Shown in pieces: positions 25,882-36,156 of a DNA stretch of 64,000 bases. The DNA lies in the NCBI GenBank assembly GCA_020161665.1, contig JAIUPA010000018.1, forward strand, positions 1 to 64,000, written 5' to 3'. This stretch comes from Pseudomonadota bacterium (GTDB taxonomy: Bacteria > Pseudomonadota > Alphaproteobacteria > Rhizobiales > Rhizobiaceae). Position numbers and translations under genes: made by a program. The notes under the pieces are model-generated. The model was not told where the DNA came from and made no database searches. It saw only the letters and a list, made by a program, of their open reading frames with translations. Numbering within the stretch: the stretch's first letter is position 1; every line of letters starts with the position of its first letter.

Positions 25882-27243
25882 ATGAAAACCATTTTGAAAA
25901 CCGGCGTCGCAGCCCTCGCCCTTTTTGCCACGACGGCGGGCGCGGCAGAACTGAAGTTCAAGCCGGGCGAAGATTCGCGCCTGAACTGGGGCAGCTATGA
26001 GGAATTCAAAAAGGCGCATGGCGACCTCAAGGGTCAGACGCTGACGATTTTCGGCCCCTGGCGCGGCGATGACGAAGCGCTTTTCCAGAATGTTCTGGCC
26101 TATTTCTCCGATGCGACCGGCATCACCGTGAAGTACTCCTCGTCTGAAAACTACGAGCAGCAGATCGTGATCGACACGCAGGCCGGTTCGCCTGCCGAGG
26201 TCTCCATTCTGGCGCAGCCGGGCCTTTTTGCCGATCTGGCCGCCAAGGGTTATCTGGTGCCGCTGGGTGACGATCTCGCCGGTTGGGTGAAGGAAAACTA
26301 TGGCGCGGGCGACAGCTGGGTCAGCTACGGCACCTACAAGGGCAAGGATGGTGCCTCCGGCTACTTCGCCTTCCCCTACAAGGCCGACCTGAAATCGCTC
26401 GTCTGGTACGTGCCGGAAAACTTCGAGGAAGCCGGTTACAAGGTTCCGACCACGATGGAGGACCTTTACAAGCTGTCCGACCAGATCGTGAAGGATGGCG
26501 GCACGCCGTGGTGCATCGGTCTCGGCTCCGGTGGTGCGACCGGCTGGCCTGCAACCGACTGGGTCGAAGACCTGATGCTGCGCATGTATGATCCGGCCAC
26601 CTATGACAAGTGGGTTTCCAACGAACTGAAGTTCAACGATCCGAAGGTGGTGGCTGCCATCGACGAATTCGGCAAGTTCGCCAAGAACGGCAAGTATGTG
26701 GATGGCGGCGTGGCCGCTGTGGCATCGACCGACTTCCGCGACAGCCCGAAGGGTCTCTTTGCCATTCCGCCGAAGTGCTACATGCACCGTCAGGCGTCCT
26801 TCGTTCCGTCCTTCTTCCCGCAGGGCACGAAGCTTGGCACCGATGCCGACTTCTTCTACATGCCGACCTATGCGTCCAAGCCTGAACTGGGCAAGCCGGT
26901 TCTGGGCGCCGGCACGCTGGTGGCGCTGACCAAGGACAGCAAGCCGGCCCGCGCCTTCCTCGACTTCCTGAAGACCCCGATTGCCCATGAAGTATGGATG
27001 GCGCAGTCGAGCTTCCTGACGCCGTACAAGGCCGCCAAGCCGGAAGCCTATGCCAACGACACGATGCGTCGTGAAGGCGAAATTCTCACCACCGCCACCT
27101 CGTTCCGCTTTGACGGTTCCGACCTGATGCCCGGCAAGATCGGCGCTGGCGCCTTCTGGACCGGCATGGTCGATTATGTCGGCGGCAAGTCCGCTGCCGA
27201 TGTCGGCACCGGCATCCAGAAGGCATGGGACGGCCTGAAGTAA
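25882..27243 (+). CDS. aglE: Alpha-glucoside ABC transporter, periplasmic binding protein AglE
   Basis: The 453-residue protein has a Sec signal peptide (MKTILKTGVAALALFATTAGA) followed by a family-1 extracellular solute-binding domain with IFGPWRGDDEALFQNVLAYF near its start. A GGGAGG site lies eight bases before the ATG. Size and gene order match AglE, which binds sucrose, maltose, trehalose and similar alpha-glucosides. It heads the operon aglE-F-G-A-K. A long hairpin separates it from aglF. Confidence 0.9.
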   Translation: MKTILKTGVAALALFATTAGAAELKFKPGEDSRLNWGSYEEFKKAHGDLKGQTLTIFGPWRGDDEALFQNVLAYFSDATGITVKYSSSENYEQQIVIDTQAGSPAEVSILAQPGLFADLAAKGYLVPLGDDLAGWVKENYGAGDSWVSYGTYKGKDGASGYFAFPYKADLKSLVWYVPENFEEAGYKVPTTMEDLYKLSDQIVKDGGTPWCIGLGSGGATGWPATDWVEDLMLRMYDPATYDKWVSNELKFNDPKVVAAIDEFGKFAKNGKYVDGGVAAVASTDFRDSPKGLFAIPPKCYMHRQASFVPSFFPQGTKLGTDADFFYMPTYASKPELGKPVLGAGTLVALTKDSKPARAFLDFLKTPIAHEVWMAQSSFLTPYKAAKPEAYANDTMRREGEILTTATSFRFDGSDLMPGKIGAGAFWTGMVDYVGGKSAADVGTGIQKAWDGLK

Positions 27244-27266
27244 TCCCTGACCACTTCAAAAGCATG

Positions 27267-27302
27267 GGTTTGCCTCCTCTCCCTGACGGGAGGGGGCAAA
27301 CC
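27267..27302 (+). promoter_or_regulatory. Intra-operon stem-loop between aglE and aglF
   Basis: GGTTTGCC (27267-27274) pairs with GGCAAACC (27295-27302), enclosing a second CTCCC/GGGAG stem. No T-run follows. Such hairpins after binding-protein genes protect the upstream mRNA and lower downstream expression. Confidence 0.55.
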
Positions 27303-27343
27303 TTCGCAAAGCGGGATTACCGAGACGGAAAAGGGGGAGGACC

Positions 27344-28351
27344 ATGACCGGACAGATCGTATCCGCCGTGGGTGTGATGATTGCAGGCGTCTTTGCCTGC
27401 GCGGCCTATTACTGGCTTTCGGACAAGCTTTTGAATGCGGCGCTTCCGGTGCGCGGGGCGGATATTTTCGCGGATTCGCGCAACCTGAACCGCCGCGCCG
27501 TGATCCGCCCGTGGCTGTTCATCGGCCCGGCCCTTCTTCTTCTGGCCGCCTATCTCGTTTATCCGGTGGTCGCCACGCTGTGGCTTTCCTTCTTCGACCG
27601 CTCCGGCGACGCCTTTGTCGGACTCGATAATTATCGCTGGGCACTGACCGACAGCGAATTTCGCCAGTCGATCTTCAACAACATCCTGTGGCTGGCCGTC
27701 GTGCCTGCCGCCTGCACCTTTCTCGGCCTCGTCATCGCGGTTCTGACGGACCGCATCTGGTGGGGCAATATCGCCAAGTCCATCGTCTTCATGCCCATGG
27801 CGATTTCCTTCGTCGGCGCGTCGGTGATCTGGAAGTTCGTCTATGAATACCGCGGCGCGGGTACGCAGATCGGCCTTTTGAACGCCATCGTCACCTGGTT
27901 CGGCGGTGATCCGCAGGTGTGGATTTCGCTCCCCTTCTGGAACAACTTCTTCCTGATGGCGATCCTCATCTGGATTCAGTCCGGCTTTGCCATGGTGATC
28001 CTGTCCGCAGCGCTTCGCGGCATTCCGGAAGAAACCATCGAAGCCGCTGTCATCGACGGGGCCAATGGCTGGCAGATTTTCTGGAAGATCATGGTGCCGC
28101 AGATCTGGGGCACGATTGCCGTGGTTTGGACCACGATCACCATTCTCGTCCTGAAAGTCTTCGACATCGTGCTGACCATGACCAACGGCCAGTGGAACAC
28201 CATGGTTCTGGCGAACCTGATGTTTGACTGGATGTTCCGGGGTGGTGGTGACAGTGGCCGGGCCGCCGTCATCGCGCTGATCATCATGGCCGCCGTCACA
28301 CCCATCATGGTCTGGAACATTCGCCAGGCCAACAAGGAAAACGGAGGCTAA
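27344..28351 (+). CDS. aglF: Alpha-glucoside ABC transporter permease AglF
   Basis: The 335-residue CUT1-family permease has an extra N-terminal hydrophobic segment (VSAVGVMIAGVFACAAYYWL) before the conserved RPWLFIGPALLLLAAYLVYPVVATLW helix. The EAA loop reads EETIEAAVIDGANGWQIFWKI. GGGGGAGG lies three bases before the ATG. It forms the inner-membrane channel with AglG. The gene ends four bases before aglG. Confidence 0.92.
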   Translation: MTGQIVSAVGVMIAGVFACAAYYWLSDKLLNAALPVRGADIFADSRNLNRRAVIRPWLFIGPALLLLAAYLVYPVVATLWLSFFDRSGDAFVGLDNYRWALTDSEFRQSIFNNILWLAVVPAACTFLGLVIAVLTDRIWWGNIAKSIVFMPMAISFVGASVIWKFVYEYRGAGTQIGLLNAIVTWFGGDPQVWISLPFWNNFFLMAILIWIQSGFAMVILSAALRGIPEETIEAAVIDGANGWQIFWKIMVPQIWGTIAVVWTTITILVLKVFDIVLTMTNGQWNTMVLANLMFDWMFRGGGDSGRAAVIALIIMAAVTPIMVWNIRQANKENGG

Positions 28352-28355
28352 TGCG

Positions 28356-29513
28356 ATGAGCATCACCCAATCTCTTCGCCGCACCGGCCTGCCGCGCCTT
28401 TTCGTCCATGGTGCCATTCTGGTGATTGCCCTGTTGTGGCTGTTGCCGACGCTCGGCATCTTCGTGAGCTCGCTGCGCGACAAGGACCAGATCACGGTTT
28501 CCGGCTGGTGGACGGCCTTTTCGGGTGCGGCCCAGACACAGGCTGTTCGTCTGGACGATCCGACCCGCCAGACGCAGGATGCGACCGGCTTTGTCATCAA
28601 GGGCACGCTGCTGGATGGTGCGGGCAAAACCGTCACCGCCTTCGGCACCCGCGTTCAGGAACCGGCGGCTTATCCCGCCGATCAGATTGCGGACCTTGGC
28701 GAAGGCGTCAGCCTGAAAGTCAGCGCAGATGGGTCTTATGAGCTGCGCAAGGCCACCGCTTTTGAAGGCGACCGGGGACAGCGCGTCTATCTGACCGTGA
28801 TGACGCCGCCCGCCTTTACCTTCGACAACTACCGCACGGTGCTGAACGCCGAAGGCATTGGCAAGGCCTTCATCAACTCGCTGACGGTGACCATTCCGGC
28901 CACCGTCATCCCGATCCTGATCGCGGCCTTTGCGGCCTATGCGCTGGCGTGGATGGAGTTTCCCGGACGCGCCATCCTGATTGCCGTGGTCGTCGGGCTG
29001 ATCGTCGTGCCGCTGCAGATGTCGCTGATCCCGCTCTTGAAGATGTATAACGGCGTTGGCGCACTGCTTGGCGTTCCTTCCAAGACCTATGCGGGCATAT
29101 GGCTGGCGCATACGGCCTTCGGCATGCCGCTCGCGATCTACCTTCTGCGCAACTACATCGCCGGTCTGCCCAAGGAAATCATCGAGTCGGCGCGCGTTGA
29201 CGGGGCTTCCGATTTCGAGATTTTCACGAAGATCGTGCTGCCCCTCTCCTTCCCGGCGCTCGCCTCGTTCGCCATCTTCCAGTTCCTATGGGTGTGGAAC
29301 GACCTGCTCGTCGCCATGGTCTTCCTCGGCACCGACAAGGATCATCTGGTGCTGACCGGGGCACTCAATGCGTTGCTCGGGTCGCGCGGCGGCAATTGGG
29401 AAATTCTCACGGCTTCGGCCTTCATCACCATCATCGTTCCGCTCTTCGTCTTCTTCGCCCTGCAGCGCTATCTCGTGCGCGGCCTTCTGGCAGGCTCGGT
29501 GAAGGGTGGTTGA
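28356..29513 (+). CDS. aglG: Alpha-glucoside ABC transporter permease AglG
   Basis: This 385-residue MalG-like permease has the first helix LFVHGAILVIALLWLLPTLGIFVSSL and the EAA loop KEIIESARVDGASDFEIFTKI. Between helices one and two it has a large insertion of roughly 110 residues that would face the periplasm, which I regard as a normal AglG feature. It follows aglF after four bases, with the ribosome binding site GGAGG overlapping the end of aglF. Its coding end precedes aglA by 25 bases. Confidence 0.92.
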   Translation: MSITQSLRRTGLPRLFVHGAILVIALLWLLPTLGIFVSSLRDKDQITVSGWWTAFSGAAQTQAVRLDDPTRQTQDATGFVIKGTLLDGAGKTVTAFGTRVQEPAAYPADQIADLGEGVSLKVSADGSYELRKATAFEGDRGQRVYLTVMTPPAFTFDNYRTVLNAEGIGKAFINSLTVTIPATVIPILIAAFAAYALAWMEFPGRAILIAVVVGLIVVPLQMSLIPLLKMYNGVGALLGVPSKTYAGIWLAHTAFGMPLAIYLLRNYIAGLPKEIIESARVDGASDFEIFTKIVLPLSFPALASFAIFQFLWVWNDLLVAMVFLGTDKDHLVLTGALNALLGSRGGNWEILTASAFITIIVPLFVFFALQRYLVRGLLAGSVKGG

Positions 29514-29538
29514 GCATCAGACCGACAAGGATAAACGC

Positions 29539-31185
29539 ATGACAACTTCCATTCTCACCGCCGACAAGGACTGGTGGCGCGGCGCGGTCATCTACCAGAT
29601 CTACCCGCGCTCCTTTCAGGATTCGAATGGCGACGGGATCGGCGATCTGAAGGGGATTACGGCCCGGCTTGGGCATGTGGCCTCGCTCGGTGCGGATGCC
29701 ATCTGGATTTCGCCCTTCTTTACCTCGCCGATGCGCGATTTCGGCTATGACGTTTCGGATTATTGCGATGTCGATCCGATCTTCGGAACGCTTTCCGATT
29801 TCGACGCGCTGATTGCCGAGGCCCATCGTCTTGGTATCCGCGTCATGATCGACCTCGTGATGTCGCACACCTCTTCCGACCATCCGTGGTTCAAGGAAAG
29901 CAAGGTGAGCCGCGACAACCCCAAGGCCGACTGGTATGTGTGGGCGGATGCAAAGCCGGATGGCACGCCGCCCAACAACTGGCTGTCGATCTTTGGTGGT
30001 TCGGCCTGGCAGTGGGACCCGGGCCGCATGCAGTATTTCCTGCATAACTTCCTGACCACGCAGCCGGACCTGAACCTGCATAACCCCGAGGTGCAGAACG
30101 CGCTACTTGATGCCACCCGCTTCTGGCTAAAGCGCGGCGTCGACGGCTTCCGTCTCGACACGATCAACTTCTACTTCCATGACCGGCAGCTTCGCGACAA
30201 CCCGGCGCTGGCGCCAGAACGGCGCAATGCCAACACGGCACCTGCCGTGAACCCCTATAACTTCCAGGAACATCTCTACGACAAGAACCAGCCGGAAAAC
30301 CTCGCATTCCTGAAGCGTTTCCGCGCGGTTCTCGACGAGTTTCCGGCCATTGCCGCCGTCGGCGAAGTGGGCGACAGCCAGCGCGGTCTTGAAATCGTCG
30401 GGGAATACACCTCCGGCGGCGACAAGATGCACATGTGCTACGCGTTCGAGTTTCTGGCCCCGGAACGTCCGACGCCGGTGAGCGTCGCCGAAGTGCTGCA
30501 TGCCTTTGCGGCGGCGGCCCCCGAGGGCTGGGCCTGCTGGGCCTTCTCCAACCATGATGTGGTGCGTCACGTCTCGCGCTGGGGTGCAGGCATCGAGGAT
30601 ACCGACGCCTTTGCCAAGCTTTATGCCGCGCTGCTAATGAGCCTTCGCGGTTCGGTTTGCATCTATGAGGGCGAGGAACTGGCCTTGCCGGAAGCCGAGA
30701 TCGCTTTCGAGGACCTGCAAGACCCCTATGGCATCGAATTCTGGCCCGCCTTCAAGGGGCGCGACGGATGCCGCACGCCGATGGTGTGGGAGGGCAGCGC
30801 CGCACAGGGCGGCTTCTCCACGGCGGCCAAGACCTGGCTTCCGGTGCCGGATGCGCATCTTTCGCGCGCCGTGGACCGACAGCAGGATGCGAAAGGCTCG
30901 GTGATGGAGCATTATCGCACCTTCATCGCGTTTCGCAAACAGCATGCCGCCCTGATCAAGGGGGCCATCCGCTTCCTGCCGGTCACGGGCAATATGGTCA
31001 GCTTTACCCGCACTCATGGTGAGGAAACGCTGCTTTGCCTGTTCAACATGGGCGAGGCCATGGAGCGGCAGCCGCTGCCGCCGGGTGACTGGTCGGTGCT
31101 GTCGGGCCATGGCCTGACCGGCAATCTCGAGGGCGCAACGGTCGAACTGCCAGCCTGGGGCGGCCTGATCGCCCGGCTCGTATAA
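29539..31185 (+). CDS. aglA: Alpha-glucosidase (GH13) AglA
   Basis: The 548-residue cytoplasmic enzyme starts DWWRGAVIYQIYPRSFQDSN, the usual GH13 opening. It shows the conserved regions DLVMSHTSSDHPWF, GVDGFRLDTINFYF (nucleophile Asp), AVGEVGDS (acid/base Glu) and FSNHDVVRHVSRWG. It cleaves imported alpha-1-linked glucosides to glucose plus a second sugar. I start at ATG 29539 (MTTSILTADKDWW), since the ATG at 29506 lies within aglG. It is placed between the permeases and the ATPase as in S. meliloti. Confidence 0.93.
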   Translation: MTTSILTADKDWWRGAVIYQIYPRSFQDSNGDGIGDLKGITARLGHVASLGADAIWISPFFTSPMRDFGYDVSDYCDVDPIFGTLSDFDALIAEAHRLGIRVMIDLVMSHTSSDHPWFKESKVSRDNPKADWYVWADAKPDGTPPNNWLSIFGGSAWQWDPGRMQYFLHNFLTTQPDLNLHNPEVQNALLDATRFWLKRGVDGFRLDTINFYFHDRQLRDNPALAPERRNANTAPAVNPYNFQEHLYDKNQPENLAFLKRFRAVLDEFPAIAAVGEVGDSQRGLEIVGEYTSGGDKMHMCYAFEFLAPERPTPVSVAEVLHAFAAAAPEGWACWAFSNHDVVRHVSRWGAGIEDTDAFAKLYAALLMSLRGSVCIYEGEELALPEAEIAFEDLQDPYGIEFWPAFKGRDGCRTPMVWEGSAAQGGFSTAAKTWLPVPDAHLSRAVDRQQDAKGSVMEHYRTFIAFRKQHAALIKGAIRFLPVTGNMVSFTRTHGEETLLCLFNMGEAMERQPLPPGDWSVLSGHGLTGNLEGATVELPAWGGLIARLV

Positions 31186-31205
31186 CGGAATGAGGGAGGA
31201 CAAAC

Positions 31206-32300
31206 ATGGGCGGTCTGCTGCTTAAGGACATCCGCAAATCCTACGGGCCGGTGAAGGTGCTGCACGGCATCGATCTGGACATCAAGAAGGGCGAATTCAT
31301 CGTTTTCGTCGGGCCTTCGGGCTGCGGAAAATCGACGCTGCTGCGCATGATTGCCGGACTGGAGGAGATCACCTCCGGCGAGATGCAGATCGAGGGGCAA
31401 CGCGTCAACGAGGTGCCGCCCTCCAAGCGCGGCATCGCCATGGTGTTCCAGTCCTACGCGCTCTATCCGCATATGACGGTGTTCGACAACATGGCGTTCG
31501 GCATGCGCATTGCGGGCGAAAGCCAGACGGAGATCGAACGGCGCGTGAAGGCGGCGGCTGATAAGCTGCAGCTCACCCCCTATCTCGAACGTCTGCCGAA
31601 GGCGCTTTCGGGTGGCCAGCGCCAGCGCGTTGCCATCGGGCGCGCCATCTGCCGCGATCCGAAGGTCTTCCTCTTCGATGAGCCGCTTTCCAACCTCGAT
31701 GCGGCGCTGCGTGTCGCAACGCGTCTTGAGATTGCCAAGCTCAACGAATCCATGCCTGACACGACGATGATCTATGTGACGCATGATCAGGTGGAAGCGA
31801 TGACGCTGGCCGACCGTATCGTGGTCCTGTCTGCCGGACGCGTCGAGCAGGTGGGGGCTCCGCTCGAACTTTACGAGCGCCCGGCCAATCTCTTCGTTGC
31901 CAAGTTCATCGGCTCGCCTGCCATGAATATCGTGCCGGTTAAACTGGCCGAAACAGGCGAGAAGACGGTGGTCACGCTCGATAATGGCCGTACCGTTCCG
32001 GTGGACATCGCCACACCCGCCGCCGACAAGGGCAAGCCCGCCCATTTCGGCGTTCGCCCGGAAGACCTGCGCATCGCCGGCCCCGGCGAAGCCGCCCTTT
32101 TCGAGGGCACGGTCGGCATTGTCGAGGCGCTTGGCGAAGTGACGCTTCTGCATCTGGACGGTCTGGCAGGCGAAGAGCCGGTCGTCGTCAAGCTGCCGGG
32201 CATCGTGCGCGATGTGCGCGGCCAGACGCTCGCCTTTACCGCCGATCAGGCCAAGCTGCATCTCTTTGACGAGAGCGGCCATACTTACCGCACGACGTAA
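31206..32300 (+). CDS. aglK: Alpha-glucoside ABC transporter, ATP-binding protein AglK
   Basis: The 364-residue ATPase is of the MalK/UgpC class: Walker A GPSGCGKSTLLRM, Q-loop MVFQSYALYPHMTV, signature LSGGQRQRVAIGRAI, Walker B VFLFDEPLSNLDA and H-loop YVTHDQVEAMTLAD, then a C-terminal OB-type regulatory domain with HFGVRPEDLRIAG. GGGAGG precedes the start by six bases. It powers AglEFG and ends the operon, followed by a strong terminator. Confidence 0.93.
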   Translation: MGGLLLKDIRKSYGPVKVLHGIDLDIKKGEFIVFVGPSGCGKSTLLRMIAGLEEITSGEMQIEGQRVNEVPPSKRGIAMVFQSYALYPHMTVFDNMAFGMRIAGESQTEIERRVKAAADKLQLTPYLERLPKALSGGQRQRVAIGRAICRDPKVFLFDEPLSNLDAALRVATRLEIAKLNESMPDTTMIYVTHDQVEAMTLADRIVVLSAGRVEQVGAPLELYERPANLFVAKFIGSPAMNIVPVKLAETGEKTVVTLDNGRTVPVDIATPAADKGKPAHFGVRPEDLRIAGPGEAALFEGTVGIVEALGEVTLLHLDGLAGEEPVVVKLPGIVRDVRGQTLAFTADQAKLHLFDESGHTYRTT

Positions 32301-32321
32301 TCCTCCCAAGACGTCCTGCAG

Positions 32322-32354
32322 AAAGGGCGGCTCCTTGCGGGCCGCCCTTTTGAT
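32322..32354. terminator. Bidirectional terminator between aglK and folD
   Basis: The perfect 10-bp stem AAAGGGCGGC/GCCGCCCTTT (32322-32331 with 32341-32350) ends in TTTTG rightward. It sits between convergent genes. Leftward the AAA of the stem gives only a short U-run, so it works best for the agl operon. Confidence 0.8.
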
Positions 32355-32372
32355 ATTCGACTGTCCCCAACC

Positions 32373-33272
32373 TCAAAAGATCGGGCGCGGCTCGCCCTTG
32401 GAGAGATAGGCGGCAATCACGGTGTTGGCCATCAGCATGGCGATGGTCATGGGACCGACGCCGCCGGGAACCGGAGTGATGGCACCGGCAATCTCGGAGA
32501 CCTGCCCATAGGCAACATCGCCGACCAGCTTCGTCTTGCCCTCGCCCTTTTCAGGAGCGGCCACGCGGTTGATGCCGACATCGATCACGGTTGCGCCGTG
32601 CTTCACCCAATCCGACTTCACCATTTCCGGGCGGCCGACAGCGGCCACCAGAATATCCGCCGTGCGGCAGATGGCGGGAAGGTCCTTGGTGCGGGAATGC
32701 GCCATGGTGACGGTTGCATTGGCGTTCAGCAGCAGCTGACCCATCGGCTTGCCGAACAGGTTCGAGCGACCGATGACGACGGCGTTGAGACCCGACAGAT
32801 CGGCCCCATGGACCTGACGGACCAGCAGCATGGACCCGGCGGGCGTGCAGGAAATGAGGCCCGTATCGAGATCGCCGGTCGCAAGCTTGCCCGCGTTGAC
32901 GACGTGCAGACCGTCCACGTCCTTTTCCGGCAGGATCGACTGAATGACCGGCTCGCTATCAAGATGCTTCGGCAGCGGCAACTGCACGAGAACACCGTGG
33001 ATCGCCGGATCGGCATTGAGTTCGGCAACCAGCGCCATCAGCGCCTCTTGCGTCGTGTCTTCCGGCAGCGTGTGCTGCAGCGAATGAAACCCGCACTGCT
33101 TGGCCATACGGCTCTTAGAATTGACGTAGGAATGGCTGGCCGGATCATCACCGACAATCACCACCGCGAGGCCGGTCCGCGTGCCCGTCTTGGCCTCCAG
33201 CGCGGATGCCGCCGCCGTTACTTTTTCGATGACCGTGGCTGAATTTGCCTTGCCGTCAATGATGGTCGCCAT
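32373..33272 (-). CDS. folD: Bifunctional methylenetetrahydrofolate dehydrogenase / methenyl-THF cyclohydrolase
   Basis: The 299-residue enzyme keeps all FolD motifs: [15 protein letters not shown] (catalytic Lys), [12 protein letters not shown], a glycine-rich NADP loop [25 protein letters not shown], and [18 protein letters not shown] at the end. It interconverts C1-tetrahydrofolates in the cytoplasm. The start is ATG 33272 ([11 protein letters not shown]); the frame continues upstream to 33521 but that part is not FolD-like and overlaps the next gene in another frame. It is a housekeeping gene without an obvious link to its neighbours. Confidence 0.95.
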   Translation of the reverse strand: MATIIDGKANSATVIEKVTAAASALEAKTGTRTGLAVVIVGDDPASHSYVNSKSRMAKQCGFHSLQHTLPEDTTQEALMALVAELNADPAIHGVLVQLPLPKHLDSEPVIQSILPEKDVDGLHVVNAGKLATGDLDTGLISCTPAGSMLLVRQVHGADLSGLNAVVIGRSNLFGKPMGQLLLNANATVTMAHSRTKDLPAICRTADILVAAVGRPEMVKSDWVKHGATVIDVGINRVAAPEKGEGKTKLVGDVAYGQVSEIAGAITPVPGGVGPMTIAMLMANTVIAAYLSKGEPRPIF

Positions 33273-33378
33273 GCCTGTTTCTCCCGCAATCCGGGCGATG
33301 CCATGGACCATGACCCGCCCACTGTCCTTGACGTTGGCTATGGGACGAAAGCGGCTTTGAAGCAAGTATTTTCGCGGC

Positions 33379-35208
33379 TTATCGGCGGGTAACACTGCGA
33401 CGTGTGTGGTAATCCTCGACGCGTTCGCGAAGGGCGGCCATGCGGCGGCGAATTTCGTCCATCTCGGCTTCACGCGGGTCCATCGAACGGCGGCCCAGTT
33501 CGCGCTCGTCCATGGCGGCATGACGCTGAAGCATCAACCGCAGACGGTCGGCGAGCGGCCTGTCGTCATTTTCGGCGTCCGGTGGCCCCCAAAGGCCATC
33601 ATCGCCATAGACATAATCCTCGCGCTCATCCGGCCAACGAGCGGAATGCGGCGTGTAGGCATCCCATTCGTCTTCATAGACCGCCCGTTCGCGACTGTAT
33701 GCGGCAGGGCGTGCGTCTTCCTCGTCATCCCCATAGGGATCGCGCCAGGCAGCCGGGGCCACCGTGCGCGCGGCGCGGCGGGCCGGACGCGGCGCTTCAT
33801 AGGCCGGCTCATCGGCCAAGGCCGTTTCGGCTGCCTCATCCTCTTCGTCATCGTCGCGACGGCCTGTGGCATAGAGCCAGAGAAGGCCAGCTGCGAGCCC
33901 GAGAATGGCACCGCCGGTGGCGACAAGCGCCGGAGACGGGCCATCGACAGTGATCGTTTCGACACTGGCCTGCGCGACGATATGGGCCGCAGTGGTCGCT
34001 CCCTCATTCGCCTGGCTGGCGTCGAGACCTTCCATATAGGCGGTGCGCAGACGCTCGGCCTCCGCCTTCAGGCGGTTCAGTTCCTCAAGTCCTGCCTTGC
34101 CGCTTTCGGCAACCGGGGCCAGTTTGGCGCGCTCGGCCTTGAGGGCCTTCAAGGCGCTGGCTGCCGCGTTCACACGGTCGCGGTAATTGACATCAAGCTG
34201 GCGAATGGCGTCCTGCAGGCGGTTCTGGCTGTCATCCACGGCGCTGCGGGCCGCCAGAAGGCGGGGATGGCGCGCGCCGAGATCAACCGACAGACGGTCA
34301 AGCTCCAGCTTGGCGGAAATGTATTTCTGGCGTGCCGTATCGAGCTGTGCGGATTCCGGGATCGCCAGCGTTGAGCTTCCGGCAAGGTCCGCGACCTTCA
34401 GCGAAGACACGCGAGCGCTTTCATCTTTCAGGCTTTTCAGCGCCGCTTCGCGGGCGGAAATATCGGCATCCAGACTTTCAAGACGGGCCGTGGCGCGCGC
34501 TGCCTCGTCCAGCTTTTCGCCATCCGGGCCGCCCGCCAGATCGGCATAGGCCTGCTCGGCGTCTTCCATCGCCTTTCGGGCGGCGCTCAAGCCTGCCTCA
34601 TCCGTCAGAGCGGATGCGGCTGTACGGCTGACACCTTCGCTGGCCATGGCATTGGCAATGCGCACGGACAGAACCGGGCTTGGCGTGGTGATCGACACCG
34701 ACAGGCGGGCCGCTGCCGTATTGGGCGCAAAATCCATCATGCCGGACAGCGTCCGGCGAATTTCAGCGTTGATTGCACGGCCCTGCACACCCGACGGCTC
34801 CCCGGCATCCACAACGGGGACGGCGGCAACGAGCGGTTCACGGGCCAGGTTGAGCGCCGTGATCACGCCATCAAGGCTTTCAGGGGCCTTGAGACGCTGC
34901 GTCATGTCATCAATGGTCTGCTTGGAGGCCGTGGCCGGATCGAAGCCGATGACGGATGTCGCCGTAAATGAACGGGGAAACATTTCGCCAAAGGAAAAGG
35001 GCAGAGACGCGCCGCCCAGTGCAGCGGCGGCGAGAAAGGCAACGATAAAGCCGATGCTTCGGCGTTCAGGGCGTGTTTCATCCGTATTGGCGGCCAGAAA
35101 GCGACGCGCATCGTGGCGACGCACAGGCTCGTGACGCTGTCCGGCACGTGCGTGAGCGCGCGCCATTCCGCGCGTTCTGTCCCTGCCGTGGTCATTCGAA
35201 TTGTGCAT
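33379..35208 (-). CDS. Wzz-like polysaccharide chain-length / export protein
   Basis: The 609-residue protein has a basic N-terminal tail, a membrane helix at about 51-68 and a second near 410-435. Between them lies a large periplasmic part with long coiled coils (roughly 200-400) including the GNVR-like region '[19 protein letters not shown]'. This is the layout of Wzz/ExoP-type co-polymerases. The C-terminal 170 residues are cytoplasmic, very rich in Asp, Glu, Arg and Tyr, and carry no Walker motifs, so there is no fused tyrosine kinase. A near-CtrA site TTAA-N7-TAAA lies just upstream (about 35236). It follows the WecG-like glycosyltransferase gene by 60 bases. The polymer is unknown. Confidence 0.65.
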   Translation of the reverse strand: MHNSNDHGRDRTRGMARAHARAGQRHEPVRRHDARRFLAANTDETRPERRSIGFIVAFLAAAALGGASLPFSFGEMFPRSFTATSVIGFDPATASKQTIDDMTQRLKAPESLDGVITALNLAREPLVAAVPVVDAGEPSGVQGRAINAEIRRTLSGMMDFAPNTAAARLSVSITTPSPVLSVRIANAMASEGVSRTAASALTDEAGLSAARKAMEDAEQAYADLAGGPDGEKLDEAARATARLESLDADISAREAALKSLKDESARVSSLKVADLAGSSTLAIPESAQLDTARQKYISAKLELDRLSVDLGARHPRLLAARSAVDDSQNRLQDAIRQLDVNYRDRVNAAASALKALKAERAKLAPVAESGKAGLEELNRLKAEAERLRTAYMEGLDASQANEGATTAAHIVAQASVETITVDGPSPALVATGGAILGLAAGLLWLYATGRRDDDEEDEAAETALADEPAYEAPRPARRAARTVAPAAWRDPYGDDEEDARPAAYSRERAVYEDEWDAYTPHSARWPDEREDYVYGDDGLWGPPDAENDDRPLADRLRLMLQRHAAMDERELGRRSMDPREAEMDEIRRRMAALRERVEDYHTRRSVTRR

Positions 35209-35268
35209 GTCATTCGTCCGGGTTGGCCGTTTATTAACCCAGACTAAATTTTCATGGCAAAGAAAGCG

Positions 35269-36156
35269 TTAACGCGTGCCGTAACGTCGGGTTGAAGCCG
35301 CACTTTTTCCAGTGACGCCCGATGCTTTTTGCGATGATGGCTGGTCATCGTTGCGGGGGCTTGGCGTTTGCGGCGTCAGACCTCGACCTCGCGCCATCCA
35401 GAAGCGCATCAGAATGACGAAAAATTCCGGAATACCGAAGATATAGCGACGGGCCAGACGTTGCGGCTCCTGCCACAGGCGATAGACCCATTCGAGACGC
35501 AGCTTGCGGATCAGATGCGGCGCGCGCGGCACGGTTCCCGACACGAAGTCAAAAAGGGCGCCCCCGGTCAGGACCACACGGGCATGTTCCGGCTTGATAT
35601 ATTCCGCCACCCATTTTTCCTGACGCGGCGTTCCCATGCAGACGAGAAGCACATCCAGTTGCAGCTCCTCGATGCGCTTGACCACTTCGAGACTGCCTTC
35701 GTGATTGAGATAACCATCGCTGATGGCCACAAATGTGTGCCAGGGGCACTGCTGTGCAAAGCGTTCGGCGGCTTTCTGGACCACCGGCGTGGTCGCGCCG
35801 ATCAGGCCGATCCGCTTGGGGCGTGCCATATAGGTCATCAGGGCCGGAACGAAATCCGTGCCGTTCAGATTGGCGGGGAACCGTTCGCCGTGCAAAAACC
35901 ACGACGCAATGTCCATGCCGATGCCATCCGGCAGAACGAACTGGTTTTGCAGGACGTTCTGATAATCGGCCTGTTTCACCATCAGATTGGCGTTGTGGGC
36001 ATTGACGAACGAAATGACCGTCTGGCCGACCGGCAGAGCTGCCAGTTCGTCCGTAAAGGAAAGCGCACTTTCCCAATCGAGATCACAAACCGGAAGATCA
36101 AAGATCGTCCGGCGCGATGCCAGCAGCGCAAAATTGGCCACAATGGTCATTTCCAT
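35269..36156 (-). CDS. WecG/TagA/CpsF-family glycosyltransferase
   Basis: This 295-residue GT26-family enzyme shows SFVNAHNANLMVKQADYQ, LPDGIGMDIAS, NGTDFVPALM, and VCMGTPRQEKWVAEY followed by GGALFDFVSGTVPRAPHLIRKLRLEWVYRLWQEPQR split over the usual spacing. GT26 enzymes add N-acetylmannosamine-type sugars to lipid-linked intermediates at the inner membrane. It is upstream of the Wzz-like gene on the same strand, so the pair probably serves one surface polysaccharide (capsule, or an adhesin such as the unipolar polysaccharide; the last is a guess). Confidence 0.85.
   Translation of the reverse strand: MEMTIVANFALLASRRTIFDLPVCDLDWESALSFTDELAALPVGQTVISFVNAHNANLMVKQADYQNVLQNQFVLPDGIGMDIASWFLHGERFPANLNGTDFVPALMTYMARPKRIGLIGATTPVVQKAAERFAQQCPWHTFVAISDGYLNHEGSLEVVKRIEELQLDVLLVCMGTPRQEKWVAEYIKPEHARVVLTGGALFDFVSGTVPRAPHLIRKLRLEWVYRLWQEPQRLARRYIFGIPEFFVILMRFWMARGRGLTPQTPSPRNDDQPSSQKASGVTGKSAASTRRYGTR

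Noticed and set aside
33273..33521. N-terminal extension of folD
   Set aside because: The frame stays open upstream of ATG 33272, but the extra residues are not FolD-like and overlap the Wzz-like gene.
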